A stretch of 64,000 nt of DNA, taken from the NCBI RefSeq assembly GCF_035582795.1, contig NC_134366.1, positions 107,267,756 through 107,331,755 on the forward strand, in the 5' to 3' direction. A model generated the notes under the pieces. The model was not told the origin of the DNA, did no database searches, and was given only the letters and a program-made list of their open reading frames with translations. The translations under genes and the position numbers were made by a program. Below are positions 11,801-26,800 of the stretch, piece by piece (position 1 is the first letter of the stretch; each line of letters begins with the position of its first letter). The stretch comes from Mycteria americana. Taxonomy: Eukaryota > Chordata > Aves > Ciconiiformes > Ciconiidae.

Positions 11801-14800
11801 AAGGTGAAATACCAGGTGTTGCTCTGAATTGAAGTGGTATGCCAAAATGCTGCTAAGGAAGCCTTCTCTAAAAAAGGCTGGGGGAACCCTCCTGTCTGCG
11901 TGTGCAACATGCAGTGCAAGATGGATTGAAGGGCTGGTATTCGTGCCAGTGAAGCTGCCTCTTTATGGGACTAACAAGCAACTTTTTCTGCATCTTCGTG
12001 AGCCAGTCCCGATTTGAATAGAAAGAATTCTCAATTGCAGGTGGTATCAGTGTGTTGTCCCTGTTACATTCTTTATTACAATGTCTGAATTTTTAGTTCC
12101 ACAACAGTGGCTTTTTTTTGAATAAGCAGTTCAGAGCTGGCTCGGGCATTGTTTGCACAAGCAGTAGAAGGTTAGCTACATTAACAAAGGCAAGTTAGGG
12201 AGGAAAGCCACAATAATCACTTGCCATTCAGTCTCTGGTTTTGAGGTTACCTGATCATGTTAGTAAATTGAGTTATTTCTGAGAATTGCATCTCTCTGGT
12301 GCTGAAAACATGTCTGCATCTGTTTTGACCGCATCTGAAAGTAGAGTTTAAACAATGAACTTCCCTCTGAGTTGGTTTTGTTTACTTAGGCTTGCTCACG
12401 CCCAGGATTTCTAGGTGCAGAATGAAAAAGGGTAATAGCTTTGTTTATGAAATTCTACCCATTTGGGTAAGAAAATACTGAACTGGAGGGCAACAGGAGG
12501 GGAGGAAAATGTACAGGCTTGTATACCCCTAAAACCAATTTTTGGGTCTATTAGCTTATGCTCACTTTTTCTAGTGAGGTAGCTGTGCGTTTCAGCAAAC
12601 TTCAAGACAGCAGTTGAGTTAGAAAGCCAATTCACAATGAAAAGTGCAGTAAAGGCCATTTTATTTTTGGATGTATTTTATGATAAGTAAATGCATATTT
12701 TCTGATGTTCAGTGTACTTGTTGATGCACATATGTAATCAGAAGAGATTAAATTGAACTTTCAGTTTGAAAAAGTATTTTTACCAACTCATGTCAAGTTG
12801 CTCAAAGGTACAAATTTTAGTCTGTAAGCTTCCATATATCTTTTCAAAAAGAGAAGGAAGCTTGAACTTGAATTGTCTGAAAATGAAGATCTTTATTATT
12901 GTCACTCATTTTTATAGAAATTCTGAAGATACCTTTTTTGGAGGGAAGATAGAGCAGTCCTCTGACTTGTAAGGCACATGACAATAAAGAGTAAACAAGG
13001 TAGCTTTGATCAGTGGTCAAGCCTCACTGAGCATTCTCCAGTGATCCTTCTCCTCCTCGTCTTCCATGTGTGGGGAAAAAAAAAGGGAGGATGGCAGGAG
13101 TGGAGGTCAGTTTTTGTGTACTTTTCTGCTTCATACCTGCAGATCACTGGGGATCCCTGATTTTAAGGAATCTGTGAAAAGTGAACATTAAAAAGCAAGC
13201 GTATTTCTCCTCTACAATAGTGCTACTTTAGTAACATTATTAAAGTAATTCAAACCTCCACATAATATCTAAGAATCCACAGGTTGCAAGAACTAGTCAG
13301 CTGTGTTCCTTTTTTTGTTTGTTTTTTGTTTCTCCAGAGTTCCTTTTCACAACAACTTGCAAAAAAAGTTGGAAATAATTTGATCCCACTGAAAAATTTC
13401 TCCACAGAAAAAGTTTCTAGAGTTTTCATTACTGTGAAAAAAAACCCACAAATCCCCAGCCCCAAAATAACGCACACTGGATGAAATAAATTAGTGTCAT
13501 CAAAGTACTATATCTCAATTGGACAAGTTCATCTGTATCACATTTTAGATAATCATTTTCTCGATGGTGTTTGATTTGGATCTTGAAATTTAAAGGGCCC
13601 TTGGTTTTCTAGGAATGCGTTCAGTGCAAAGAAAGGGTATTCACGACTGTAGTACAGTCTTGCTGTGAGTTGAGTCCTTTCTTTTGATCTCTGAACAATT
13701 CCAAGAATGTGTAACAAGTACATAGCAATGGTACTAATAATCTGAGGTGTGTATTTGAATTTGAAGTTGTGTACTCTTGTTTTTCCTGGCAAACTTTCAA
13801 AGAGTAGGTTTTGAAGCCTAGATCTGAAGGAGGTGAAGAGGACTGTTCTCACCCCTTCCAAATAATATTTTCTACCCGTTGAAGCTATTGTGCTTGTGAG
13901 AAGTGCACAAATAAATGTTGTGGTGTTTTAAAATGAAATGTACGATTTGCAGTTAACCAAAAATCTGGTTACAACTGCAATATAGCTAGTGTATCATTTG
14001 CTTGTTTTATTTTTATGTTCTTTTCTAGGCACCCATGTTTGGGTACTACAGGAGATAAGATACTAGGTTAGGTATATCAGCAATCTGATTTGGTAGGACT
14101 GTTCGTGTGTTGCTTGTCAGCTTCTGCTTGTCACTGCAGGTCCTGGATTGTTCCTTCTTCCTTTTCAGAGGTGGCTTATCAGCTTGTTAAGACACTACAT
14201 GTGAAAGATTGCCTGAGGCTCCTCTAAGCATGTTAGCGTTTGCCCGCAGATAAGTGAACTAGCTTACAGGTTGTTAAAGTAGTTTATTTCATTTTGCTTC
14301 CCTGAAGGCTTTTATGAAAGATGTGTACAAAAGCAATGAGAAGATGCTTTTAAAAAGCCTTCAGGTAAAGATACAACTACAACAGTCTCAGTACCACAAG
14401 CATAACAGAACTCAGCAGTCTTGGACATGCAGCGTATTTGTACTGTCCTTCTAGACACCAGTGCATAGGCAGTATGAGGAAAATACATAAATGGGGGTAG
14501 CAGGATCATACCACTTCTTGGAAGCTGTTCTTTTACAGAAGTGGTGACTCAGGGTCCTGAACGATGCGTTGAAGTCTGTGTGACTTGTGCAAGAAGGGGT
14601 TGGTTGCCCCTTTTGAATAATAATGTGTAGAAGAAACTGTTCTGGTTCAAGTGTCCATAAAGCAGGGGCAGTTGTCTCAAATAATGTTTTCAGGATAAAT
14701 AGAATATGGGTTCTTACAGTTAACTAGCACATTAGTAGTTAATGCAGTTGCATTTCATTTTGGTTAATCTTTTCTAGCCTTTGAAAACTTTCAAAGTTGA

Positions 14801-17800
14801 GTTTCTACGAAGTTTATCTGTGGTATTTTTCTACAAAATGAAAACCGAGTAGGAAGATAAGGCTTTCCAATTCTAAAAATCCGCACATTAGCCAGACTTC
14901 TAAAAAATGTTTTAGTGCTTGAAATTGTAGAAAGTGCTTAGTAAGACTTTCATTAATGTCTGGACAGGCATCTAATCTTAACAGACTTTTGATTTCTAGG
15001 ACAGGTAAGCAGGTAGTCCTTGTTCACTTCTCAAGACCCCTGAGGCTCGTCTCTTGTGATGAGAAGTCTATGTGACAGTTCTGCTTGTAGCCCTTATGGA
15101 CTACATGTCACATGCCAGCTGCTGCTTCTGTGCTCTCTCACACATGTGGTTGTATTCTGTAGCAGATGTGGGTGTTGGAACAATGTGTGCTGCTGTCTGG
15201 CTAAACGAGTCTGAAGGCCTGTTTGTCCTTAAGGTAGTACACAAGACCTAATGAGAGACAGTACCTAAAAACTAATATTAGAAGTTTCCCCCCTGCCCCC
15301 AAACTCAAGACGAACAAATAAAAGTATGAGCAGTGTGGGAGAGGGCTTTCTGACTAAGTTTTCTACGTGTCCTATCAAATGCAACTAAATTTACATTACA
15401 GCATACTTCTGTCGTAGGGGTTCGTAGCTTCTCCCTTAGTATGTAGTGCTATTGCACTTTCTTAGCAAAGGCTTTCCATTCCTGCTATTACATTTTTTTC
15501 AGAAATGAGTTTTCTACCATTGTGAAATTAAGGGAAGGCAGAAAGCAGAAAATAACACACAATGGAAGAGGAGCTGTTACTCTGAGGATGTTAATCCTCG
15601 TTGCATAGAGAAAACGTTTTGAATATTTTTTTTTCTAGCAGGAAAACTGATTAGTGTGAGGCAGTAACAAATACTGCTCTTGAGAGTCTAAATCATCCTA
15701 CGTACAATGTGGGTACTTACCCAGGGAGGGAGGTGGATAGGGTATCTTCCAACATGACTTCTCAGTTTAACTGTTGTGTTTGTAGCAGTGGCTGTGAAAT
15801 AGCTACATTTCCCCTGGTTTTATTTATAGTTGTCTATAAATACTTCCTGAAACCCAGTCTCTTAAGTATCACTTAATTCTGTCATGCAAGACTTAATTAC
15901 ACTGATAATAAATAGACGTTGGAATATTTTTAGCTAAGCATGCTGTCATTATGCTTCCTGTGCATGAAGCATATAACGACTTAAATGTCAGTATCTGAAG
16001 GCCCTCATAAAGCTCAGAAAACAGCTGCTTGAAAACTGCCACAACTGAGCTTGTTTCCTGAAATATGAAGTACATCTTGATACATTATGGCTATATATGT
16101 TAGTTTCAGTAAAGTACTTGGGAAAAGGCCATTTTTCTGGGGCTGCTCGTACGGCGTGACCAGAGATTGTGACTGACAGTTTCTTGAGACTGCACACTCC
16201 TTAAACTGTTTGTCTCAGATCTCAGGTAAGCATTCCATGGAAACAGTGTAAGAGCTCACGTTAAACAGAGCATGAGTAGCATCAAAAGGACTGTTTCCCT
16301 TCTAGGACCTGATCAGTAAATCCTTAAGTAAACAACATGTAACTATTACTCTTGTTCAAAGAGACTTGCAGGTAATCTTTTCAGCTGTTAACTCCTGCCC
16401 AAACACCACCAATGTTAGTGACTGGGTGATACATGATCAGAATACAACAGATTAAATATTTGGGAGGTCTTAAGCTTAAAGGAGAGCTTAGATAATGTTC
16501 TTGGAGTTCTTTTAAAAAAAACTGAAAGAAACACAACAGTAATAGTTCTGGTCTGGTTGCAACTGGATGGGCTGCAGGGAAAAGCAATTCTTTGTAATCT
16601 GAAATATGCTTAAATGCTGCAAGTTTTCACTAATTCAGTTTTTGATAGGCTTTTGGGGTATCTTTGGAGGAAGGTGGTTGTTGAGGAGAAAGTTCCTTGT
16701 TAGGTTTCTTGTGGGTCTTTGCTTTTCTCCATTTAACTTGTCCAATTTTATATCTTTGTTTTAAATGTTGATTAAAAGTCAGGAGCAAAACCTTTGTTTA
16801 TTCTTTTAGAAGCCTAGCTTATTGGCCTTTTAATGCTCATTGCTTTATTTGTATCCTGAAGCAAATGGTATTGTTTGCCTCTCCCCAGCACCCCTCCAAT
16901 TGTACTGCTTAGGGATTTTTTTTTTTTTCTATGGTCCGAACTGATTAAATAATCTTTGTGCTGCTTATTAGCATCACAATCTCCTTCAGTTTGTCACTTA
17001 ACACACTAGCGAAATTCCTTTCTTTGATCAGTTAAGATCTTGTTTGTTAGTTTTTTTAACCCTGATTGTTAATTATAAGTTTGATTAAGTCTTGAAAAGA
17101 ATCTGAAACTGCAGTTGCTATTACCTCTGCTTTTTCATAACTATATTTTAAATGGAGGATATACCTGAGTATATACCTGTCACTCTTAACACTTCATGAA
17201 GGAAAGAGAAAGATATTTCTCAGAATTATACATAGTCCTTGTTTGCACGGCAATGTTTTCTGCAGGTGGCAGGTAATGAGAAGCCCATCTGTATCTGAAG
17301 AACTTTCCTCATGCCTTTGATGTTATTGAGTGTTTTACATTCGGTACGTGTCTAACTCATGTTTCTAGAACCAAAGACAGCCCTTTTTCCTTTAGCTGAT
17401 ATATATTTCATATCTTCCTGTATCTCTTGTATCAGGACTTACCTACTCCTATTTCAAGGCTGTTTGTTACTTACTTTTTAATAACAAATATCCTTTGCAA
17501 ATTTTACTATATTAGTACAGGCTGCATTTGCTAACGTTGATCACACTTGAAATAGGTGTTATATGAAGCTGTTTGTCTTGATATGTTTCAAACTTCTTGA
17601 CCAACGTCTGTTTTAGTTCTTTCACAATGTTTCTTTTTAACTGGCAATCCATATAGTTTTTGACTTCTCTGGGAAAAAAAAATGATGGAGCTCAACAAAC
17701 TTCCCTCCATTATAATGTTAAGGTAGTTACTGTAGTGGCCCGAAGTTAGCCAGTGTGAGAAGAAATTATATTACCCAGCTAAGAGTTTGTTATTCCAGGA

Positions 17801-20800
17801 AGTATTTGCAAAGCCTCAGCTGCTGTGTATAACCATAGGCTTCCAAACTGAGTTTAATCGATAATCATAAAGGTCTTTTCCAACCTACACGATTCTGTGA
17901 TCTGCATACACAAGCTACTGCAGAGCGCGTCTAGAGTAGATCACAGAATCACAGAATGGTTTGGGTTGGAAGGGTCCTTTAAAGACCATCTAGTCCAACC
18001 CCCCTGCAATGACCAGGGACATCTTCAACTAGGTCAGGTTGCTCAAAGCCCCATCCAACCTGACCTTGAATGTTTCCAGGGATGGGGCACCCGCAACTTC
18101 TCAGGGCAACTTGTGCCAGTGTCACCACCCTCATTGTAAAGAATTTCCTCCTTATGTCCAATCTCAGTCTACCCTCTTTTAGTTTAAAACCATTGTCCCC
18201 TGTACTGTCACTACAGGCCTTGGTAAAAAGTCTTTCTTCGTCTTTTTTATAAGCTCCCTTTAAGTACTGAAAGGCTGCTATAAGGTCTCCCCGCAGCCTT
18301 CTCTTCTCCAGGCTGAACAACCCCAACTCTCTCAGCCTGTCCTCATAGGAGAGGTGCTCCAGCCCTCTGACTATTTTTGTGGCCCTCCTCTGGACCTGCT
18401 CCAACAGGTCCATCTCTTTCCTGTGCTGAGGGCTCCAGAGCTGGACGCAGTACTGCAGGTGGGGTCTCGCCAGAGCAGAGTAGAGGGGCAGAATCACCTC
18501 CCTCGACCTGCTGGCCACGCTTCTTTTGATGCAGCCCAGGCTATGGTTGGCCTTCTGGGCTGCAAGTACATGTTGCTGGCTTACGTCCAATTTTTCATGC
18601 ACCAGTACCCCTGAGTCCTTTTCTGGAGGGCTGTTCTCAATCCATTCCTCACCCAGTCTACATTAACACTGGGGGTTGTCCCAACCCAGGTGCAGGACCT
18701 TGCATTTGGCCTTGCTGAACTTCACGAGGTTAAGATGACACTGGTGATGGACCTGTCAAAACAGCTGCTGATTCTTGCTTCACCTACTGGGTGGTGGTGG
18801 TGGTGGGGGGGGGAGTATAGGGGGTGTCTTTTTCTACAAAACTGATGAATCCCCTCTGAAGAGAGTGCTAAAATGTGATAGAATTGTAAACTTCACCCAT
18901 GTCTCAAATGAAAGTGTTTCTGAAAATGTTTTGTAAGACTTTAAAGCAACTTAAACTGTGACATCTTCATGATTTGTATCATTTGCATACCTCTACAGTA
19001 ACATATGGGATTAAAATGCCCTTGATGATTTGTAAGAGACAGTGAGATTCCTTTCACTCTGCAGTGTTAGTTGCATATGCATTTTTTTCAGGGTTATGCA
19101 GAACATGTTTAAACTTCTACTGGTATAAAATGCTGTGGGAGGTAAACTTGGAGCCAGGACACGCATCCAACTAGTATTCTATTTCTCTTTAGGCCAATGT
19201 TATTTTACTGGTTTTTATACTTTTGAGAAGTCGGTAACTGTATGAATGTAATATTAGCCCTTTGTTTGCATAGCATTGGGTTGCTGTTTGCTTAAAAATG
19301 AGCTGAGGAAACAAAGTTGTGACCCTCTATCAAATTGGTTTTCTTCAGCGTTTGGTCTGATGTTCTCTGTAGGCTTGCTGCCCATGAATAGTCAAGAATT
19401 CACCAGCTGGGATTGTTAGATTAGCCGCTGTCAGTTTGGTATACCTGAAGCATCTATACGCTGATAGTTCAGTATACCTGAAGCATCTGCAATGCAAAAA
19501 TTCAGGAGAGCTGCACAGTGCAGGTGTTTTTAAATATCCATTTGATATTAATCTGAATTTCTCCTGAAGTGATGGTAATTGTGTGTTTGAGGGAATGTCG
19601 TTCCTCCTCTAGAATGAACCTGAAGGTGTTCACATGTTTGCTTAGTTTACTCTTTAGTAGGACTCTGTTTTCATCGTAAGATGATATTTTCACTGGATGG
19701 GCATCAGGGGTTCATAGATTTTGGGGCTGAAGTGTGATGAACCTGAGGACTCTTTACAGGGACAGATTTGTTATATGAGTTATAGAAAGTGGCCTTTCTT
19801 TAGAGCTTGTGGCTTAGGTACAAGTTGAAGAAGTAGGATGTATATAAGGAGGCAGTGGGCAGACAATGCACTTCTGTAGTGATGTTTTGTGCCAGGACAA
19901 AATATTCTTCCATTCCCATAGCAGTTCTTTGATAGGGCAGTACTGTTTATTGGGATAGTTCTTAGATTTTTTTGGCTTTTTTTTTTTTTTGGTGCAAAGT
20001 GCTCTATGAAGTATTGACATTTTCCATTGCAAAGAGTTTAATACTGCCAACTTGACTAAACCAGCTGCTGGCATTCAAAACCAGCCCCAGTAAGGTCGTG
20101 GGTTTTTTCCACCACTATTTTTTTTTCCCCCAGAAATACAACTCAGGTATCTGAAGAGTAAGCCTTAGGCATTGATCAAATTATGAAGCAGAACAGTTCC
20201 TACACTGCTTCCTGCTCTGTCCTTGGATCCAATGTGAACATTACAGGTACAGCTTCTATGCTCTTGTCCTACCATAGTCTTGAGTGGTAGGAGAATGTAT
20301 GAGTGACTGATGATTTATGTTTTTTTGAGGAATGGGCAAAGACATCTGTGATTATGCTGATACAGCTGAGGTGTTCAAACACTTAAGTAATCCATGTAAT
20401 GCTGAGATGATCTCAGCAGACATCTTTGAGCTCCTGGGGATATAGTTTACAACGCAGTTCTGTGGGCATTTTAAACCATGCTGCTGCTGAAAGGAGCACT
20501 TCTGCCCGTCTTTCTCTCTCCAGTCTGTACCTTTTCCCTTTACCACCAAAAGTATTCATACAGCTATGCAGTGAACTGGACGGGGCAACTGACTACAAGG
20601 AAAACTAGAATAACAAACATCACCTTCTCCACAATTCAGGTTTAACCCACATCAGATAAATTCATTGCAAAAATGAGAGAGGGAGGCAAGGACAGGCAGG
20701 ACTGTCTTTGTTGGCAACAATGATGGCTTTTATGCTGGTTTAGGATGTTTGAAACTGCAGAGTCCAACTTCTGTCCTGCATCTCACTAGAAAATAGTTGT

Positions 20801-23800
20801 CATACCAAAAATGTAAAGCTCCTGTACTGTTTGTAATGCAGTTTGTAATTAGTTAATTCTGAGTGGCAGGATTGCACGCTGTTCTCATGCTTATTTAGTG
20901 CCTTGGTCGAGAAGCTACTTCTGCAATCCTGCCTTTCTCTTTGGGTGCGGGAGAGATCTCTTTGTTTCCTCGTCTTTGGTGTTTTGGGCAAATCTTCAGT
21001 CTCCTGCAGCCTGCATGCAGTTGATCTCTGGTCAGTGTGATCCAAGAAGAAATGTATAGCGCGATGTAGTACCAAGCAGAAAAGCCAATACAGGGTGTGG
21101 AGTTCAGAATAAGAATGTCCTCACAAATTGTTTTACTGATAACTTGCATCTAAATGGCAACCTTTTTCCAAATTCTAGAAAATACGCGTAATTGAGGATG
21201 TTTAAGTTACGAGTACAGTGGATATTTTAGTGGGGGGGGGAGGGCTCAAATACTTCAGATTATTTCTAAAAGCTGAATGGTTCTTTTTGTGTAAAGACTG
21301 TGCTACTGCTCATTCTTTCTTAAAGCCTGCCTTAATCAATTGGATAAAACATCATTTATAAAGGCTTATTTCAGTAAAAAGAGCCAAAGCTCCCAAATTC
21401 TAGTTGATGAGTGTGCTTATTTACCTGGCTGTGCAAAAACTTTGTAAGATTTCCAATGCTGGCAAACCCAAAACGATGTTGATATGTCTACTATTGGACT
21501 CCTCAACTTTTACTGTATCCGTAGTGTGAAAGCCTGTTGAGAGACCTAGGGCAGCTTATTTTAGTAGTGCAAATGCGAGGGAGGAAAAAAAAAATCCTTC
21601 AGTTCATTTGAGATGTGAGATAAGCTGAGATCACAGCAGATGAGCAAACTTAATTATACTCCAATTTTTTTTTTCATTCTCTGAGAAGTTAAACGATACC
21701 TCATGACTCAACACTAAATTTTATTAGTGAAGTATGGTAAAAATCTATTACTGAGTTCAGTTCAAAACTTGCCTTTAATACTAAAGCTAAAATGTCTTCT
21801 TGCATACAGTTCTAATAATTAACTCTTCTTGTTCACAGATAACTACTCTTATTAATCATAAGGACAAACCAAAGCGTTCAGACAAGACTCTGCAAGCAAT
21901 TCAGCGAGTGGGCCAAGCAGTTAACCTGGCAGTTGGAAGATTTGTTACAGTAGGTGAAGCTATAGCCAATGAAAACCATGAATTGAAAGAGGAAATGAGT
22001 GTTGCTTGCATTGAGGCAAGGAGAGCAGGTATGTACTTACTCATGAAGTTGTGCTTGTGCCATTTTTGGCACACTATTTTTAGTGTCAGGAATAATGTAA
22101 GAACCTTATTATTTAATTGCTTAACCCTCTTCTGCTGGTTCATTCAAGGCCTGATCTGTTACCTGATTTTGTCACTCACTTACTTGCTGTCATCTTATGA
22201 ACAGGGAAGGGAATTGTGTGTTGGCTTTGGTTTTTATAGGATCTTTTGCCACAAGGAATTACCTGGCTGCGGTTTGTTTTATGATGTTACTCCAGACAAA
22301 GAGCAGACTGTTGAGAATACAACTTCAGTTTATTGGTCTCAGCTAAAACAGTGTAGTATTTGAAGTAATTTGAGTGTTATGCTATTGAGGTCACTGCGTT
22401 CTAAATCTGAATGTCTAAAGGAAGGTCAGTGTCAACCCATGTTTCATCAAAACTCAGTAAGATGACTCGCATCAGTCATCTGATGACTCCTCTCAGTAGA
22501 ATGAAAATCAAACTGTACTTGCCTTTTTGCTGGATTCAACTTTTGTTGCAAACTTGTTCTGTGTGTGGATTGAATGTGAAGTATGGATAATTGATTGAGC
22601 TGCCTGCTGTCACCCTCCTCCCCCTAGAAGCCTCTGTCTACATTCTCTGATACTGTAAGAGAATGTCAGTGTCATGCTAGAAACTACTTTCCTAGATATT
22701 AAGTACTATTCCTTGCATGATGTTTCAGTGGCTCTTAGTAAATGCATATTCGTACATCTGCAGTGCAGCCCTCAAGATGACACCTAGAAGAACGTTCCTT
22801 TTGTTGTTAGTGGTGGTGGGTTTCTGTTTTTTCTTTCAAATACCTTCGGATCATGGGAAATTCTGTTTGAAGCTTTTCCTGTTTAAGCAGGCGGAAGTCC
22901 CTACAGGTGTGACAGACTTTCTGCTTACTGTGGCTTCAGGGAGACAATCTTGAGCTTCCAGATGTGGAGGCAAATAAATGACCTTTCAACACTAATGCCT
23001 TGATGGCTGCAGAAAGGAGTAGTACTGTACTCCAAGACATGGGTTACTGTACTTAAAATTGATATGTTAAGTTAAACAGTGGACTTGTGGGTGGTTTTTT
23101 TTATATTTTAAATAACCTCAGCAGCCTGAGAAACTTGCCTTTTGCTGTCCTAGCTGGTAGATTTCTTGCTGAATCAGTGTGCTGGCCTCAGACTTCGGGG
23201 ATGCAGTTCATACTGCATCAGGTTCATGACCACCTGAGGAAACTGAACATAATAAGTCTATGGGACCTGATGAGATGCATCCCAGAGTCCTGAGGGAACT
23301 GGCTGATGTAGTTGCCAAGCTACTCTCCATGATATTTGAAAAGTCATGGCAGGCAGGTGAAGTCATGGGTGACTGGAAAAAGGGAAACATTGCACCCATT
23401 TTGAAAAAGGGTAGAAAGGAGGACCCTGGGAACTACCAACCTGTCAGCCTCACCTCTGTGCCTGGGAAGATCATGGCACAGATCCTCCTAGAAGCTATGC
23501 TAAGGCACATGGAGGGCAGGGAGGTGATTTGAGACAGCCAGCACAGCTTCACCAAGGGCAGGTCCTGCCTGACCAACCTAGCGGCCTTCTGTGATGGAGT
23601 GACTACATCAGTGGACAAGGAAGAGCAACGGATGTCATCTATCTGGACTTCTGTAAGGCCTTTGACCTGGTCCCCCACAACATCCTTCTCTGTAAATAGG
23701 AGAGATATAGATTTGATGGGTGGACTGTTTGGTGGATGAGGGATTGTTTGGATGATCGTATCCAGAGGGTAGTGGTCAATGGCTCAATGTCCAGATAGAG

Positions 23801-26800
23801 ATCAGTGACAAGTGGTGTCCCTCAGGAGTCTGTACTGGGACCAGTACTGTTTAATATCTTCATCAATGACATAGACAGTGGGATTGAATGCACCCTCAGC
23901 AAGTTTGCAGATGATACCAAGCTGAGTGGTGCGGTTGACACACCTGAGGGGATGTCATCCAGAGGAACATGGACAAGCTGGAGAAGTGGGCCCATGTGAA
24001 CCTGATGAGGTTCAACAAGGCCAAGTGCAGGGTCCTGCACCTGGGTTGGGGCAACCCCTGGTATCAATACAGGCTGGGGGATGAAGGGATGGAGAGCAGC
24101 CCTGCTGAGAAAGACTCGGGGGTACTGGTGGATGAAAAGCTGGACATGAACCGGCAGTGTGTGCTCGCAGCCCAGAAGGCCAACCATATCCTGGGCTGCA
24201 TCAAAAGAAGCGTGGCCAGCAGGTCGAGGGAGGTGATTCTGCCCCTCTACTCTGCTCTGGTGAGACCCCACCTGCAGTACTGCGTCCAGCTCTGGAGTCC
24301 TTGGCACAGGAAAGAGATGGACTTGTTGGAGCGGGTCCAGAAGAGGGCCACAAAAATGGTCAGAGGGCTGGAGCACCTCTCCTATGAGGAAAGGCTGAGA
24401 GAGTTGGGGTTGTTCAGCCTGGAGAAGAGAAAGCTCCAGGGAGACCTTACAGCAGCCTTTCAGTACTTAAAGGGAGCTTATAAGAAAGATGGGAACAAAC
24501 TTTTTAGTAGGGCCTGTTGCTATAGGACAAGGGGTAATGGTTTTAAACTAAAAGAGGGTAGATTTAGACTAGATATAAGGAAGAATGTTTTTATGATGAG
24601 GGTGGTGAGACACTGGCACAGCTTGCCCTGAGAAGTTGTGGATGCCCCATCCCTGCAAACATTCAAGGTCAGGTTGGACAGGGCTTTGAGCAACCTGATC
24701 TAGTTGAAGATGTCCCAGCTCATTGCAGGGCAGTTGGACTAGATGACCTTTAAAGGTCCCTTCCAACCCAAACTATTCTATGATTCTATACTATTTTTGT
24801 GATTTAAAAAAAAAAAAAATCCCTCAACAATGAGTCGTAATATCTAGAAACATGCTGGTGATGAATGTTTGTTTTTGTGATTTGAAGGACTATTCTAGAT
24901 AAACTTCAGACTGAAAATTTATAGTCGCTCCAGTAAACTTGGCTGCAAACAGAAACGTCCTAATCTGAAAACATTCCATTTGTTATGTGAAGCATGTGTT
25001 TTCTCTTCAGAGATCCAAGTAAAATGCTGACAAGCCAAAATTGCCAAAGTTTACGTCAATAATCTCAGCTTCTAAAAGAGCAGAGCAGTCTGGATCTCTA
25101 TTTCTTGACTTGCCAGTTATGCTGTGGCCACGTGCTTTTTCTCCCTATCAGTGTATCCAGGAGGAGCTCAGAATCTAAAAATAGTCTGCAGTATTTTCTC
25201 TCACCAAATGGTTATACTTTTTTACAATGTAAGTTTATTTCCTGTTATGCAGTAATGTGCCTCAATCTAGAAGAGTGAAGTATAGACTGTTTACTTTTCT
25301 GTCAAGCCTCACATTTACCTTGGCATGGGTCAGTTATTCTCTCTGAGCTCTCCATTTGAGATCTAACTGAAGACTTACATGGGAAATTCAGTATATCAAA
25401 CATGTTTGCTGATGGTTTTTTGGTGTTTTTTTGTGCCAGTATTATCTCTGTGGACTGTTAAGTGTTGGACAAGGTAAGACAGTATGTTGAGCAGATAAAT
25501 TCTTATGGATAACTGCCCTCTGAATTCAGTCTCTGAACGCAGTTGCTCAAGTGCCGTTTTCAACAACTTCGGTGTTCCCAAGCAAGCCAACAAACTCTCC
25601 TGGCCAATTACAGCCAAGAATATTGACTTGTATAAAAGAATCCCATGTTCTGATGGCATGGGCAGCAGAAAGCCCTTGCTTTTTAGGACAGAGGATGTTG
25701 TAGAGCTGTTCATACTTCTTTTTAGCCGATAAATTAGATTGTGCCTGAGAAATTAAAGGACACTTCATTAGGCGTAGAAGATAGATTTCAACACTAAAGG
25801 ATTTAGAACATTAAGCGTCTCAGTTGCTAAGAAAAGTGGGGAGTCTTTAAATCAATTGCATATCCTGCAGAGGCTTTGAAGGATGACAGATGTTGTATCT
25901 GTCTCTTGTGAAGGGTATAATCAGTGATCTGAAGTGTTTCAGACTTGTTATGACTATTTCCTTGTAATAAACCTTGTAATTTGATTGACTCAAAATAGAA
26001 TCATAAAACACTGCAGAGGGTCATGTAGCAGATTTTGCCTAACATTAGTCTTGCACTGTGTCAGTGTTTACAGTGACAGCGTAGTAGTGGAATGTAACTC
26101 GAAGCACATTTTTAGATGCCCATCTGTGATTTTTTTCTTTTTTTTTTTTTCCCCCTCTAAAACTACGAAAGACTGGTTAATTTAAAGGAGAAAACACATG
26201 TCAAGAATGAGTTAGTGTCATAACATTTTCAGTATTCTCTGCCAGTTGACTGCATAGCCCTAAAGGAAGATGTGGAGTAAAATGGAAGCAATAAATAGCT
26301 CTCTCCTATTTTTGCCTTGTCTTTTAGTATAGATTGAAGGCTGAAAACCAACAACTTAAAATGGATAAATAGAATCACAGAATAACTTAGGTTGGAAGGG
26401 ACATTTAACTCCAAGAATGGAGACGGTGCAGCTTCTTATACACCTCTTACAGTGTTTGACCACCCTTACAGTGGCAAAAGTCTTTTCTTATATCTTGTCC
26501 ATTGCTTTTTGTCCTATTGCCATGCACCTCCGGGAGCAGTCTGTCTCTGTCTTCTGCACACCTGCCCATTAGGCAGGTACTTGTAGACTGCAGTAAACTC
26601 TGCCATTGGCCTTCTCTTCTTGAGATGGAACAAACCTGCTTCCTTCAACCTCTCCCCTTATGTCTCATGCTCCACTATGTCAATGTTTTCCCTTGTACTG
26701 GGGAGCCCAGAACTGGACATGGTACTCCAGATGCTGCCTCACAGGTGCCAAACAGAAGGGAATAATCATGTCTGCAGCCTGCCGGTTACATTCCTGCTAA

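Noticed and set aside
23260-24631. Reverse-transcriptase open frames as a functional gene
   Set aside because: They are pieces of a 5'-truncated CR1 with frame changes, an in-frame stop at 23530 and no endonuclease domain.
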